Assembly (NCBI GenBank): GCA_026545225.1
Contig: CM048847.1
Coordinates: forward strand, 62,001-126,000
DNA length: 64,000 nt
Source of the DNA: Cornus controversa
Lineage: Eukaryota > Streptophyta > Magnoliopsida > Cornales > Cornaceae
Direction of reading: 5' to 3'
Shown here: one piece after another, positions 9,519 through 22,029 of the stretch
Layout: every line of letters starts with the position of its first letter
Numbering within the stretch: the stretch's first letter is position 1
The notes under the pieces: generated by a model
Told to the model about the DNA's origin: nothing
What the model saw: the letters and a program-made list of their open reading frames with translations, nothing else
The model's database searches: none
Made by a program: the position numbers and the translations under genes

Positions 9519-12462
9519 TTTTAAACTTGTTTCATTTGAGTTGTTATGATTAGAAAACCACATTCCAAGAGAAGTCGTGCCATAATAGTAATCGTACGCT
9601 GCTTTTTTCTAAATGAAACCATCAAAGCGTCCCAAAGAAACGACGAGCATGTCGATCCGATCTTCATCCATGTCTGTTTGAGTTGTTCTGAGTCGAAAGA
9701 ACTATTGCTTGCAATAATCAGGCATGACGACAACCGTATGGCGCTTTGTGCTAGAATTGACCATCTGGATGTCCAGAAAAATAGAGAATGACAACAACGG
9801 TTTCGAACTTGTTTCGTTTGACTTGTCCTGATTCGAAAAGTCCAATCCACGTGAAATCGTGCCATACCTAGAATTATACGTTGCTTTATGCCAAATTCAA
9901 CCGTCAGGACGTCCTGAATCGAAAAGAGTAATTCCATGCTGCACCCATGAATGATCACAACCGTATGGTGCTCTATGCCAACTTCAACCATCTGGACAAG
10001 TAAAAGAAACAATTCCCAAGCTATCGAGGATTTTAAACAAGTTTTGTTTGAGTTGTTCTGATTCAAAAACCCATTCCTTGAGAAGTCGTGCCATAATCAG
10101 AATCGTAAGTTTCTTTTTTCCAAATTAGACCATCAAAGCATCCAAAAGAAGTGACGAACATGTCAATCCGATCTTCATCACAATCGTATGGTGCTTTGTT
10201 CCAAATTCGACCGTTTGGACATCTGAAGGAAACAATTTGTAAGCTACCAACCATTTTAAACTTGTTTCATTTGAGTTGTTTTGATTAGAAAACCACATTC
10301 CAAGCGAAGTCTTGCCATAATATTAATCGTACGCTACTTTTTTCAAAATGAAACCATCAAAGGGTCCCAAAGAAACGACGAGCATGTCGATCCGATCTTC
10401 ATCCATGTTTGTTTGAGTTGTTCTGAGTCAAAAAGAACAATTCCTTGCAATAACCAGGCATGACCACAACCGTATGGCGCTTTGTGCTAGAATTGACCAT
10501 CTGGATGTCCAGAAGAATAGAGAATGACAACAACGGTTTTGAACTTGTTTCGTTTGACCTGTCCTGATTCGAAAAGTCCAATCCACGTGAAATCGTGCCA
10601 TACATAGAATTATACGTTGCTTTATGCCTAATTCGACCGTGAGGACGTCCTGAATCGAAAAGAGTAATTCCTTGCTGCACTCATGAATGATCACAACCGT
10701 ATGGTGCTCTATGCCAACTTCAACCATCTGGACAAGTAAAAGAAACAATTCCCAAGCTATCGATGATTTTAAACAAGTTTAGTTTCAGTTGTTCTGATTC
10801 AAAAACCCCATTGCTTGAGAAGTTGTGTCATAATCAGAATCGTAAGTTTCTTTTTTCCAAATTAGACCATCAAAGCATCCAAAAGAAGTGACGAACCTGT
10901 CAATCCGATCTTCATCACAACCGTATGGTGCTTTGTTCCAAATTTGACCGTTTCGACATCTAAAGGAAACATTTTGCAAGCTACCAACCATTTTAAACTT
11001 GTTTCATTTGAGTTGTTATGATTAGAAAACCACATTCCAAGAGAAGTCGTGCCATAATAGTAATCGTACGCTGCTTTTTTCTAAATGAAACCATCAAAGC
11101 GTCCCAAAGAAACGACGAGCATGTCGATCCGATCTTCATCCATGTCTGTTTGAGTTGTTCTGAGTCGAAAGAACTATTGCTTGCAATAATCAGGCATGAC
11201 GACAACCGTATGGCGCTTTGTGCTAGAATTGACCATCTGGATGTCCAGAAAAATAGAGAATGACAACAACGGTTTCGAACTTGTTTCGTTTGACTTGTCC
11301 TGATTCGAAAAGTCCAATCCACGTGAAATCGTGCCATACCTAGAATTATACGTTGCTTTATGCCAAATTCAACCGTCAGGACGTCCTGAATCGAAAAGAG
11401 TAATTCCATGCTGCACCCATGAATGATCACAACCGTATGGTGCTCTATGCCAACTTCAACCATCTGGACAAGTAAAAGAAACAATTCCCAAGCTATCGAG
11501 GATTTTAAACAAGTTTTGTTTGAGTTGTTCTGATTCAAAAACCCATTCCTTGAGAAGTCGTGCCATAATCAGAATCGTAAGTTTCTTTTTTCCAAATTAG
11601 ACCATCAAAGCATCCAAAAGAAGTGACGAACATGTCAATCCGATCTTCATCACAATCGTATGGTGCTTTGTTCCAAATTCGACCGTTTGGACATCTGAAG
11701 GAAACAATTTGTAAGCTACCAACCATTTTAAACTTGTTTCATTTGAGTTGTTTTGATTAGAAAACCACATTCCAAGCGAAGTCTTGCCATAATATTAATC
11801 GTACGCTACTTTTTTCTAAATGAAACCATCAAAGGGTCCCAAAGAAACGACGAGCATGTCGATCCGATCTTCATCCATGTTTGTTTGAGTTGTTCTGAGT
11901 CAAAAAGAACAATTCCTTGCAATAACCAGGCATGACCACAACCGTATGGCGCTTTGTGCTAGAATTGACCATCTGGATGTCCAGAAGAATAGAGAATGAC
12001 AACAACGGTTTTGAACTTGTTTCGTTTGACCTGTCCTGATTCGAAAAGTCCAATCCACGTGAAATCGTGCCATACATAGAATTATACGTTGCTTTATGCC
12101 TAATTCGACCGTGAGGACGTCCTGAATCGAAAAGAGTAATTCCTTGCTGCACTCATGAATGATCACAACCGTATGGTGCTCTATGCCAACTTCAACCATC
12201 TGGACAAGTAAAAGAAACAATTCCCAAGCTATCGATGATTTTAAACAAGTTTAGTTTCAGTTGTTCTGATTCAAAAACCCCATTGCTTGAGAAGTTGTGT
12301 CATAATCAGAATCGTAAGTTTCTTTTTTCCAAATTAGACCATCAAAGCATCCAAAAGAAGTGACGAACCTGTCAATCCGATCTTCATCACAACCGTATGG
12401 TGCTTTGTTCCAAATTCGACCGTTTCGACATCTAAAGGAAACATTTTGCAAGCTACCAACCA
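8784..12462. repeat. 3,679-bp super-repeat, copy 3
   Basis: Hybrid at 8784, then P 9519, Q 10254, P 10991, Q 11726. The two Q copies differ in the same order as in the next block (first TTCAAAATG, then TTCTAAATG), which supports block duplication. A private C to T at 10945 (AATTTGACCG) in Q 10254 is not in the sister block, so it arose after or outside the copying. Confidence 0.85.
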
Positions 12463-13197
12463 TTTTAAACTTGTTTCATTTGAGTTGTTATGATTAGAAA
12501 ACCACATTCCAAGAGAAGTCGTGCCATAATAGTAATCGTACGCTGCTTTTTTCTAAATGAAACCATCAAAGCGTCCCAAAGAAACGACGAGCATGTCGAT
12601 CCGATCTTCATCCATGTCTGTTTGAGTTGTTCTGAGTCGAAAGAACTATTGCTTGCAATAATCAGGCATGACGACAACCGTATGGCGCTTTGTGCTAGAA
12701 TTGACCATCTGGATGTCCAGAAAAATAGAGAATGACAACAACGGTTTCGAACTTGTTTCGTTTGACTTGTCCTGATTCGAAAAGTCCAATCCACGTGAAA
12801 TCGTGCCATACCTAGAATTATACGTTGCTTTATGCCAAATTCAACCGTCAGGACGTCCTGAATCGAAAAGAGTAATTCCATGCTGCACCCATGAATGATC
12901 ACAACCGTATGGTGCTCTATGCCAACTTCAACCATCTGGACAAGTAAAAGAAACAATTCCCAAGCTATCGAGGATTTTAAACAAGTTTTGTTTGAGTTGT
13001 TCTGATTCAAAAACCCATTCCTTGAGAAGTCGTGCCATAATCAGAATCGTAAGTTTCTTTTTTCCAAATTAGACCATCAAAGCATCCAAAAGAAGTGACG
13101 AACATGTCAATCCGATCTTCATCACAACCGTATGGTGCTTTGTTCCAAATTCGACCGTTTCGACATCTAAAGGAAACATTTTGCAAGCTACCAACCA
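12463..13197. repeat. P/Q hybrid monomer, junction type II (second copy)
   Basis: The junction at 13105-13127 is exactly 3,679 bp from that of the hybrid at 8784: GAACATG on the left, CACAACCG and TTTCGAC on the right. Flanked by Q 11726 and P 13198. Confidence 0.88.
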
Positions 13198-16141
13198 TTT
13201 TAAACTTGTTTCATTTGAGTTGTTATGATTAGAAAACCACATTCCAAGAGAAGTCGTGCCATAATAGTAATCGTACGCTGCTTTTTTCTAAATGAAACCA
13301 TCAAAGCGTCCCAAAGAAACGACGAGCATGTCGATCCGATCTTCATCCATGTCTGTTTGAGTTGTTCTGAGTCGAAAGAACTATTGCTTGCAATAATCAG
13401 GCATGACGACAACCGTATGGCGCTTTGTGCTAGAATTGACCATCTGGATGTCCAGAAAAATAGAGAATGACAACAACGGTTTCGAACTTGTTTCGTTTGA
13501 CTTGTCCTGATTCGAAAAGTCCAATCCACGTGAAATCGTGCCATACCTAGAATTATACGTTGCTTTATGCCAAATTCAACCGTCAGGACGTCCTGAATCG
13601 AAAAGAGTAATTCCATGCTGCACCCATGAATGATCACAACCGTATGGTGCTCTATGCCAACTTCAACCATCTGGACAAGTAAAAGAAACAATTCCCAAGC
13701 TATCGAGGATTTTAAACAAGTTTTGTTTGAGTTGTTCTGATTCAAAAACCCATTCCTTGAGAAGTCGTGCCATAATCAGAATCGTAAGTTTCTTTTTTCC
13801 AAATTAGACCATCAAAGCATCCAAAAGAAGTGACGAACATGTCAATCCGATCTTCATCACAATCGTATGGTGCTTTGTTCCAAATTCGACCGTTTGGACA
13901 TCTGAAGGAAACAATTTGTAAGCTACCAACCATTTTAAACTTGTTTCATTTGAGTTGTTTTGATTAGAAAACCACATTCCAAGCGAAGTCTTGCCATAAT
14001 ATTAATCGTACGCTACTTTTTTCAAAATGAAACCATCAAAGGGTCCCAAAGAAACGACGAGCATGTCGATCCGATCTTCATCCATGTTTGTTTGAGTTGT
14101 TCTGAGTCAAAAAGAACAATTCCTTGCAATAACCAGGCATGACCACAACCGTATGGCGCTTTGTGCTAGAATTGACCATCTGGATGTCCAGAAGAATAGA
14201 GAATGACAACAACGGTTTTGAACTTGTTTCGTTTGACCTGTCCTGATTCGAAAAGTCCAATCCACGTGAAATCGTGCCATACATAGAATTATACGTTGCT
14301 TTATGCCTAATTCGACCGTGAGGACGTCCTGAATCGAAAAGAGTAATTCCTTGCTGCACTCATGAATGATCACAACCGTATGGTGCTCTATGCCAACTTC
14401 AACCATCTGGACAAGTAAAAGAAACAATTCCCAAGCTATCGATGATTTTAAACAAGTTTAGTTTCAGTTGTTCTGATTCAAAAACCCCATTGCTTGAGAA
14501 GTTGTGTCATAATCAGAATCGTAAGTTTCTTTTTTCCAAATTAGACCATCAAAGCATCCAAAAGAAGTGACGAACCTGTCAATCCGATCTTCATCACAAC
14601 CGTATGGTGCTTTGTTCCAAATTCGACCGTTTCGACATCTAAAGGAAACATTTTGCAAGCTACCAACCATTTTAAACTTGTTTCATTTGAGTTGTTATGA
14701 TTAGAAAACCACATTCCAAGAGAAGTCGTGCCATAATAGTAATCGTACGCTGCTTTTTTCTAAATGAAACCATCAAAGCGTCCCAAAGAAACGACGAGCA
14801 TGTCGATCCGATCTTCATCCATGTCTGTTTGAGTTGTTCTGAGTCGAAAGAACTATTGCTTGCAATAATCAGGCATGACGACAACCGTATGGCGCTTTGT
14901 GCTAGAATTGACCATCTGGATGTCCAGAAAAATAGAGAATGACAACAACGGTTTCGAACTTGTTTCGTTTGACTTGTCCTGATTCGAAAAGTCCAATCCA
15001 CGTGAAATCGTGCCATACCTAGAATTATACGTTGCTTTATGCCAAATTCAACCGTCAGGACGTCCTGAATCGAAAAGAGTAATTCCATGCTGCACCCATG
15101 AATGATCACAACCGTATGGTGCTCTATGCCAACTTCAACCATCTGGACAAGTAAAAGAAACAATTCCCAAGCTATCGAGGATTTTAAACAAGTTTTGTTT
15201 GAGTTGTTCTGATTCAAAAACCCATTCCTTGAGAAGTCGTGCCATAATCAGAATCGTAAGTTTCTTTTTTCCAAATTAGACCATCAAAGCATCCAAAAGA
15301 AGTGACGAACATGTCAATCCGATCTTCATCACAATCGTATGGTGCTTTGTTCCAAATTCGACCGTTTGGACATCTGAAGGAAACAATTTGTAAGCTACCA
15401 ACCATTTTAAACTTGTTTCATTTGAGTTGTTTTGATTAGAAAACCACATTCCAAGCGAAGTCTTGCCATAATATTAATCGTACGCTACTTTTTTCTAAAT
15501 GAAACCATCAAAGGGTCCCAAAGAAACGACGAGCATGTCGATCCGATCTTCATCCATGTTTGTTTGAGTTGTTCTGAGTCAAAAAGAACAATTCCTTGCA
15601 ATAACCAGGCATGACCACAACCGTATGGCGCTTTGTGCTAGAATTGACCATCTGGATGTCCAGAAGAATAGAGAATGACAACAACGGTTTTGAACTTGTT
15701 TCGTTTGACCTGTCCTGATTCGAAAAGTCCAATCCACGTGAAATCGTGCCATACATAGAATTATACGTTGCTTTATGCCTAATTCGACCGTGAGGACGTC
15801 CTGAATCGAAAAGAGTAATTCCTTGCTGCACTCATGAATGATCACAACCGTATGGTGCTCTATGCCAACTTCAACCATCTGGACAAGTAAAAGAAACAAT
15901 TCCCAAGCTATCGATGATTTTAAACAAGTTTAGTTTCAGTTGTTCTGATTCAAAAACCCCATTGCTTGAGAAGTTGTGTCATAATCAGAATCGTAAGTTT
16001 CTTTTTTCCAAATTAGACCATCAAAGCATCCAAAAGAAGTGACGAACCTGTCAATCCGATCTTCATCACAACCGTATGGTGCTTTGTTCCAAATTCGACC
16101 GTTTCGACATCTAAAGGAAACATTTTGCAAGCTACCAACCA
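12463..16141. repeat. 3,679-bp super-repeat, copy 4
   Basis: Hybrid at 12463, then P 13198, Q 13933, P 14670, Q 15405. It has the same order and the same hybrid junction as the block starting at 8784. After this block the array returns to strict PQ alternation at 16142. Confidence 0.85.
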
Positions 16142-17613
16142 TTTTAAACTTGTTTCATTTGAGTTGTTATGATTAGAAAACCACATTCCAAGAGAAGTCG
16201 TGCCATAATAGTAATCGTACGCTGCTTTTTTCTAAATGAAACCATCAAAGCGTCCCAAAGAAACGACGAGCATGTCGATCCGATCTTCATCCATGTCTGT
16301 TTGAGTTGTTCTGAGTCGAAAGAACTATTGCTTGCAATAATCAGGCATGACGACAACCGTATGGCGCTTTGTGCTAGAATTGACCATCTGGATGTCCAGA
16401 AAAATAGAGAATGACAACAACGGTTTCGAACTTGTTTCGTTTGACTTGTCCTGATTCGAAAAGTCCAATCCACGTGAAATCGTGCCATACCTAGAATTAT
16501 ACGTTGCTTTATGCCAAATTCAACCGTCAGGACGTCCTGAATCGAAAAGAGTAATTCCATGCTGCACCCATGAATGATCACAACCGTATGGTGCTCTATG
16601 CCAACTTCAACCATCTGGACAAGTAAAAGAAACAATTCCCAAGCTATCGAGGATTTTAAACAAGTTTTGTTTGAGTTGTTCTGATTCAAAAACCCATTCC
16701 TTGAGAAGTCGTGCCATAATCAGAATCGTAAGTTTCTTTTTTCCAAATTAGACCATCAAAGCATCCAAAAGAAGTGACGAACATGTCAATCCGATCTTCA
16801 TCACAATCGTATGGTGCTTTGTTCCAAATTCGACCGTTTGGACATCTGAAGGAAACAATTTGTAAGCTACCAACCATTTTAAACTTGTTTCATTTGAGTT
16901 GTTTTGATTAGAAAACCACATTCCAAGTGAAGTCTTGCCATAATATTAATCGTACGCTACTTTTTTCTAAATGAAACCATCAAAGGGTCCCAAAGAAACG
17001 ACGAGCATGTCGATCCGATCTTCATCCATGTTTGTTTGAGTTGTTCTGAGTCAAAAAGAACAATTCCTTGCAATAACCAGGCATGACCACAACCGTATGG
17101 CGCTTTGTGCTAGAATTGACCATCTGGATGTCCAGAAGAATAGAGAATGACAACAACGGTTTTGAACTTGTTTCGTTTGACCTGTCCTGATTCGAAAAGT
17201 CCAATCCCCGTGAAATCGTGCCATACATAGAATTATACGTTGCTTTATGCCTAATTCGACCGTGAGGACGTCCTGAATCGAAAAGAGTAATTCCTTGCTG
17301 CACTCATGAATGATCACAACCGTATGGTGCTCTATGCCAACTTCAACCATCTGGACAAGTAAAAGAAACAATTCCCAAGCTATCGATGATTTTAGACAAG
17401 TTTAGTTTCAGTTGTTCTGATTCAAAAACCCCATTGCTTGAGAAGTTGTGTCATAATCAGAATCGTAAGTTTCTTTTTTCCAAATTAGACCATCAAAGCA
17501 TCCAAAAGAAGTGACGAACCTGTCAATCCGATCTTCATCACAACCGTATGGTGCTTTGTTCCAAATTCGACCGTTTCGACATCTAAAGGAAACAATTTGC
17601 AAGCTACCAACCA

Positions 17614-19820
17614 TTTTAAACTTGTTTCATTTGAGTTGTTATGATTAGAAAACCACATTCCAAGAGAAGTCGTGCCATAATAGTAATCGTACGCTGCTTT
17701 TTTCTAAATGAAACCATCAAAGCGTCCCAAAGAAACGACGAGCATGTCGATCCGATCTTCATCCATGTTTGTTTGAGTTGTTCTGAGTCGAAAGAACTAT
17801 TGCTTGCAATAACCAGGCATGACCACAACCGTATGGTGCTTTGTCCTAGAATTGACCATCTGGATGTCTAGAAGAATAGAGAATGACAACAACGGTTTTG
17901 AACTTGTTTGGTTTGACCTGTCCTGATTCGAAAAGTCCAATCCACGTGAAATCGTGCCATACCTAGAATTATACGTTGCTTTATGCCAAATTCAACCGTC
18001 AGGACGTCCTGAATCGAAAAGAGTAATTCCATGCTGCACCCATGAATGATCACAACCGTATGGTGCTCTATGCCAACTTCAACCATCTGGACAAGTAAAA
18101 GAAACAATTCCCAAGCTATCGAGGATTTTAAACAAGTTTTGTTTGAGTTGTTCTGATTCAAAAACCCATTCCTTGAGAAGTCGTGCCATAATCAGAATCG
18201 TAAGTTTCTTTTTTCCAAATTAGACCATCAAAGCATCCAAAAGAAGTGACGAACATGTCAATCCGATCTTCATCACAATCGTATGGTGCTTTGTTCCAAA
18301 TTCGACCGTTTGGACATCTGAAGGAAACAATTTGTAAGCTACCAACCATTTTAAACTTGTTTCATTTGAGTTGTTTTGATTAGAAAACCACATTCCAAGC
18401 GAAGTCTTGCCATAATATTAATCGTACGCTACTTTTTTCTAAATGAAACCATCAAAGGGTCCCAAAGAAACGACGAGCATGTCGATCCGATCTTCATCCA
18501 TGTTTGTTTGAGTTGTTCTGAGTCAAAAAGAACAATTCCTTGCAATAACCAGGCATGACCACAACCGTATGGCGCTTTGTGCTAGAATTGACCATCTGGA
18601 TGTCCAGAAGAATAGAGAATGACAACAACGGTTTTGAACTTGTTTCGTTTGACCTGTCCTGATTCAAAAAGTCCAATCCCCGTGAAATCGTGCCATACAT
18701 AGAATTATACGTTGCTTTATGCCTAATTCGACCGTGAGGACGTCCTGAATCGAAAAGAGTAATTCCTTGCTGCACTCATGAATGATCACAACCGTATGGT
18801 GCTCTATGCCAACTTCAACCATCTGGACAAGTAAAAGAAACAATTCCCAAGCTATCGATGATTTTAAACAAGTTTAGTTTCAGTTGTTCTGATTCAAAAA
18901 CCCCATTGCTTGAGAAGTTGTGTCATAATCAGAATCGTAAGTTTCTTTTTTCCAAATTAGACCATCAAAGCATCCAAAAGAAGTGACGAACCTGTCAATC
19001 CGATCTTCATCACAACCGTATGGTGCTTTGTTCCAAATTCGACCGTTTCGACATCTAAAGGAAACAATTTGCAAGCTACCAACCATTTTAAACTTGTTTC
19101 ATTTGAGTTGTTATGATTAGAAAACCACATTCCAAGAGAAGTCGTGCCATAATAGTAATCGTACGCTGCTTTTTTCTAAATGAAACCATCAAAGCGTCCC
19201 AAAGAAACGACGAGCATGTCGATCCGATCTTCATCCATGTCTGTTTGAGTTGTTCTGAGTCGAAAGAACTATTGCTTGCAATAACCAGGCATGGCCACAA
19301 CCGTATGGTGCTTTGTCCTAGAATTGACCATCTGGATGTCTAGAAGAATAGAGAATGACAACAACGGTTTTGAACTTGTTTGGTTTGACCTGTCCTGATT
19401 CGAAAAGTCCAATCCACGTGAAATCGTGCCATACCTAGAATTATACGTTGCTTTATGCCAAATTCAACCGTCAGGACGTCCTGAATCGAAAAGAGTAATT
19501 CCATGCTGCACCCATGAATGATCACAACCGTATGGTGCTCTATGCCAACTTCAACCATCTGGACAAGTAAAAGAAACAATTCCCAAGCTATCGAGGATTT
19601 TAAACAAGTTTTGTTTGAGTTGTTCTGATTCAAAAACCCATTCCTTGAGAAGTCGTGCCATAATCAGAATCGTAAGTTTCTTTTTTCCAAATTAGACCAT
19701 CAAAGCATCCAAAAGAAGTGACGAACATGTCAATCCGATCTTCATCACAATCGTATGGTGCTTTGTTCCAAATTCGACCGTTTGGACATCTGAAGGAAAC
19801 AATTTGTAAGCTACCAACCA
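17614..19820. repeat. P* sub-class pair (17614 and 19086) around one Q
   Basis: Both P copies carry the P* patch (described at 17813-17918). The enclosed Q (18349) shares a rare ATCCCCGTG variant (18680) with the Q just to the left (17208), 1,472 bp away, pointing to local copying. The 17614 copy keeps CATGACCAC, while 19086 has CATGGCCAC. Confidence 0.85.
17813..17918. other. Q-like patch inside a P monomer (P* signature)
   Basis: Within a P monomer, five successive P/Q diagnostic sites are Q-class (AATAACC, GACCAC, AGAAGAATAG, GGTTTTGAAC, TTGACCTG), while P diagnostics flank both sides (GTCGAAAGAAC on the left, ATACCTAGAA on the right). Private bases found in neither parent class also lie inside: TGGTGCTTTGTCC, GTCTAGAAG and CTTGTTTGG. 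The GTCTAGAAG change creates TCTAGA (17867-17872). A conversion-like transfer from Q followed by mutation and spread is the simplest reading; an older relic class is the alternative. Confidence 0.8.
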
Positions 19821-22029
19821 TTTTAAACTTGTTTCATTTGAGTTGTTTTGATTAGAAAACCACATTCCAAGCGAAGTCTTGCCATAATATTAATCGTACG
19901 CTACTTTTTTCTAAATGAAACCATCAAAGGGTCCCAAAGAAACGACGAGCATGTCGATCCGATCTTCATCCATGTTTGTTTGAGTTGTTCTGAGTCAAAA
20001 AGAACAATTCCTTGCAATAACCAGGCATGACCACAACCGTATGGCGCTTTGTGCTAGAATTGACCATCTGGATGTCCAGAAGAATAGAGAATGACAACAA
20101 CGGTTTTGAACTTGTTTCGTTTGACCTGTCCTGATTCGAAAAGTCCAATCCACGTGAAATCGTGCCATACATAGAATTATACGTTGCTTTATGCCTAATT
20201 CGACCGTGAGGACGTCCTGAATCGAAAAGAGTAATTCCTTGCTGCACTCATGAATGATCACAACCGTATGGTGCTCTATGCCAACTTCAACCATCTGGAC
20301 AAGTAAAAGAAACAATTCCCAAGCTATCGATGATTTTAAACAAGTTTAGTTTCAGTTGTTCTGATTCAAAAACCCCATTGCTTGAGAAGTTGTGTCATAA
20401 TCAGAATCGTAAGTTTCTTTTTTCCAAATTAGACCATCAAAGCATCCAAAAGAAGTGACGAACCTGTCAATCCGATCTTCATCACAACCGTATGGTGCTT
20501 TGTTCCAAATTCGACCGTTTCGACATCTAAAGGAAACATTTTGCAAGCTACCAACCATTTTAAACTTGTTTCATTTGAGTTGTTATGATTAGAAAACCAC
20601 ATTCCAAGAGAAGTCGTGCCATAATAGTAATCGTACGCTGCTTTTTTCTAAATGAAACCATCAAAGCGTCCCAAAGAAACGACGAGCATGTCGATCCGAT
20701 CTTCATCCATGTCTGTTTGAGTTGTTCTGAGTCGAAAGAACTATTGCTTGCAATAATCAGGCATGACGACAACCGTATGGCGCTTTGTGCTAGAATTGAC
20801 CATCTGGATGTCCAGAAAAATAGAGAATGACAACAACGGTTTCGAACTTGTTTCGTTTGACTTGTCCTGATTCGAAAAGTCCAATCCACGTGAAATCGTG
20901 CCATACCTAGAATTATACGTTGCTTTATGCCAAATTCAACCGTCAGGACGTCCTGAATCGAAAAGAGTAATTCCATGCTGCACCCATGAATGATCACAAC
21001 CGTATGGTGCTCTATGCCAACTTCAACCATCTGGACAAGTGAAAGAAACAATTCCCAAGCTATCGAGGATTTTAAACAAGTTTTGTTTGAGTTGTTCTGA
21101 TTCAAAAACCCATTCCTTGAGAAGTCGTGCCATAATCAGAATCGTAAGTTTCTTTTTTCCAAATTAGACCATCAAAGCATCCAAAAGAAGTGACGAACAT
21201 GTCAATCCGATCTTCATCACAATCGTATGGTGCTTTGTTCCAAATTCGACCGTTTGGACATCTGAAGGAAACAATTTGTAAGCTACCAACCATTTTAAAC
21301 TTGTTTCATTTGAGTTGTTTTGATTAGAAAACCACATTCCAAGCGAAGTCTTGCCATAATATTAATCGTACGCTACTTTTTTCTAAATGAAACCATCAAA
21401 GGGTCCCAAAGAAACGACGAGCATGTCGATCCGATCTTCATCCATGTTTGTTTGAGTTGTTCTGAGTCAAAAAGAACAATTCCTTGCAATAACCAGGCAT
21501 GACCACAACCGTATGGCGCTTTGTGCTAGAATTGACCATCTGGATGTCCAGAAGAATAGAGAATGACAACAACGGTTTTGAACTTGTTTCGTTTGACCTG
21601 TCCTGATTCGAAAAGTCCAATCCACGTGAAATCGTGCCATACATAGAATTATACGTTGCTTTATGCCTAATTCGACCGTGAGGACGTCCTGAATCGAAAA
21701 GAGTAATTCCTTGCTGCACTCATGAATGATCACAACCGTATGGTGCTCTATGCCAACTTCAACCATCTGGACAAGTAAAAGAAACAATTCCCAAGCTATC
21801 GATGATTTTAAACAAGTTTAGTTTCAGTTGTTCTGATTCAAAAACCCCATTGCTTGAGAAGTTGTGTCATAATCAGAATCGTAAGTTTCTTTTTTCCAAA
21901 TTAGACCATCAAAGCATCCAAAAGAAGTGACGAACCTGTCAATCCGATCTTCATCACAACCGTATGGTGCTTTGTTCCAAATTCGACCGTTTCGACATCT
22001 AAAGGAAACATTTTGCAAGCTACCAACCA

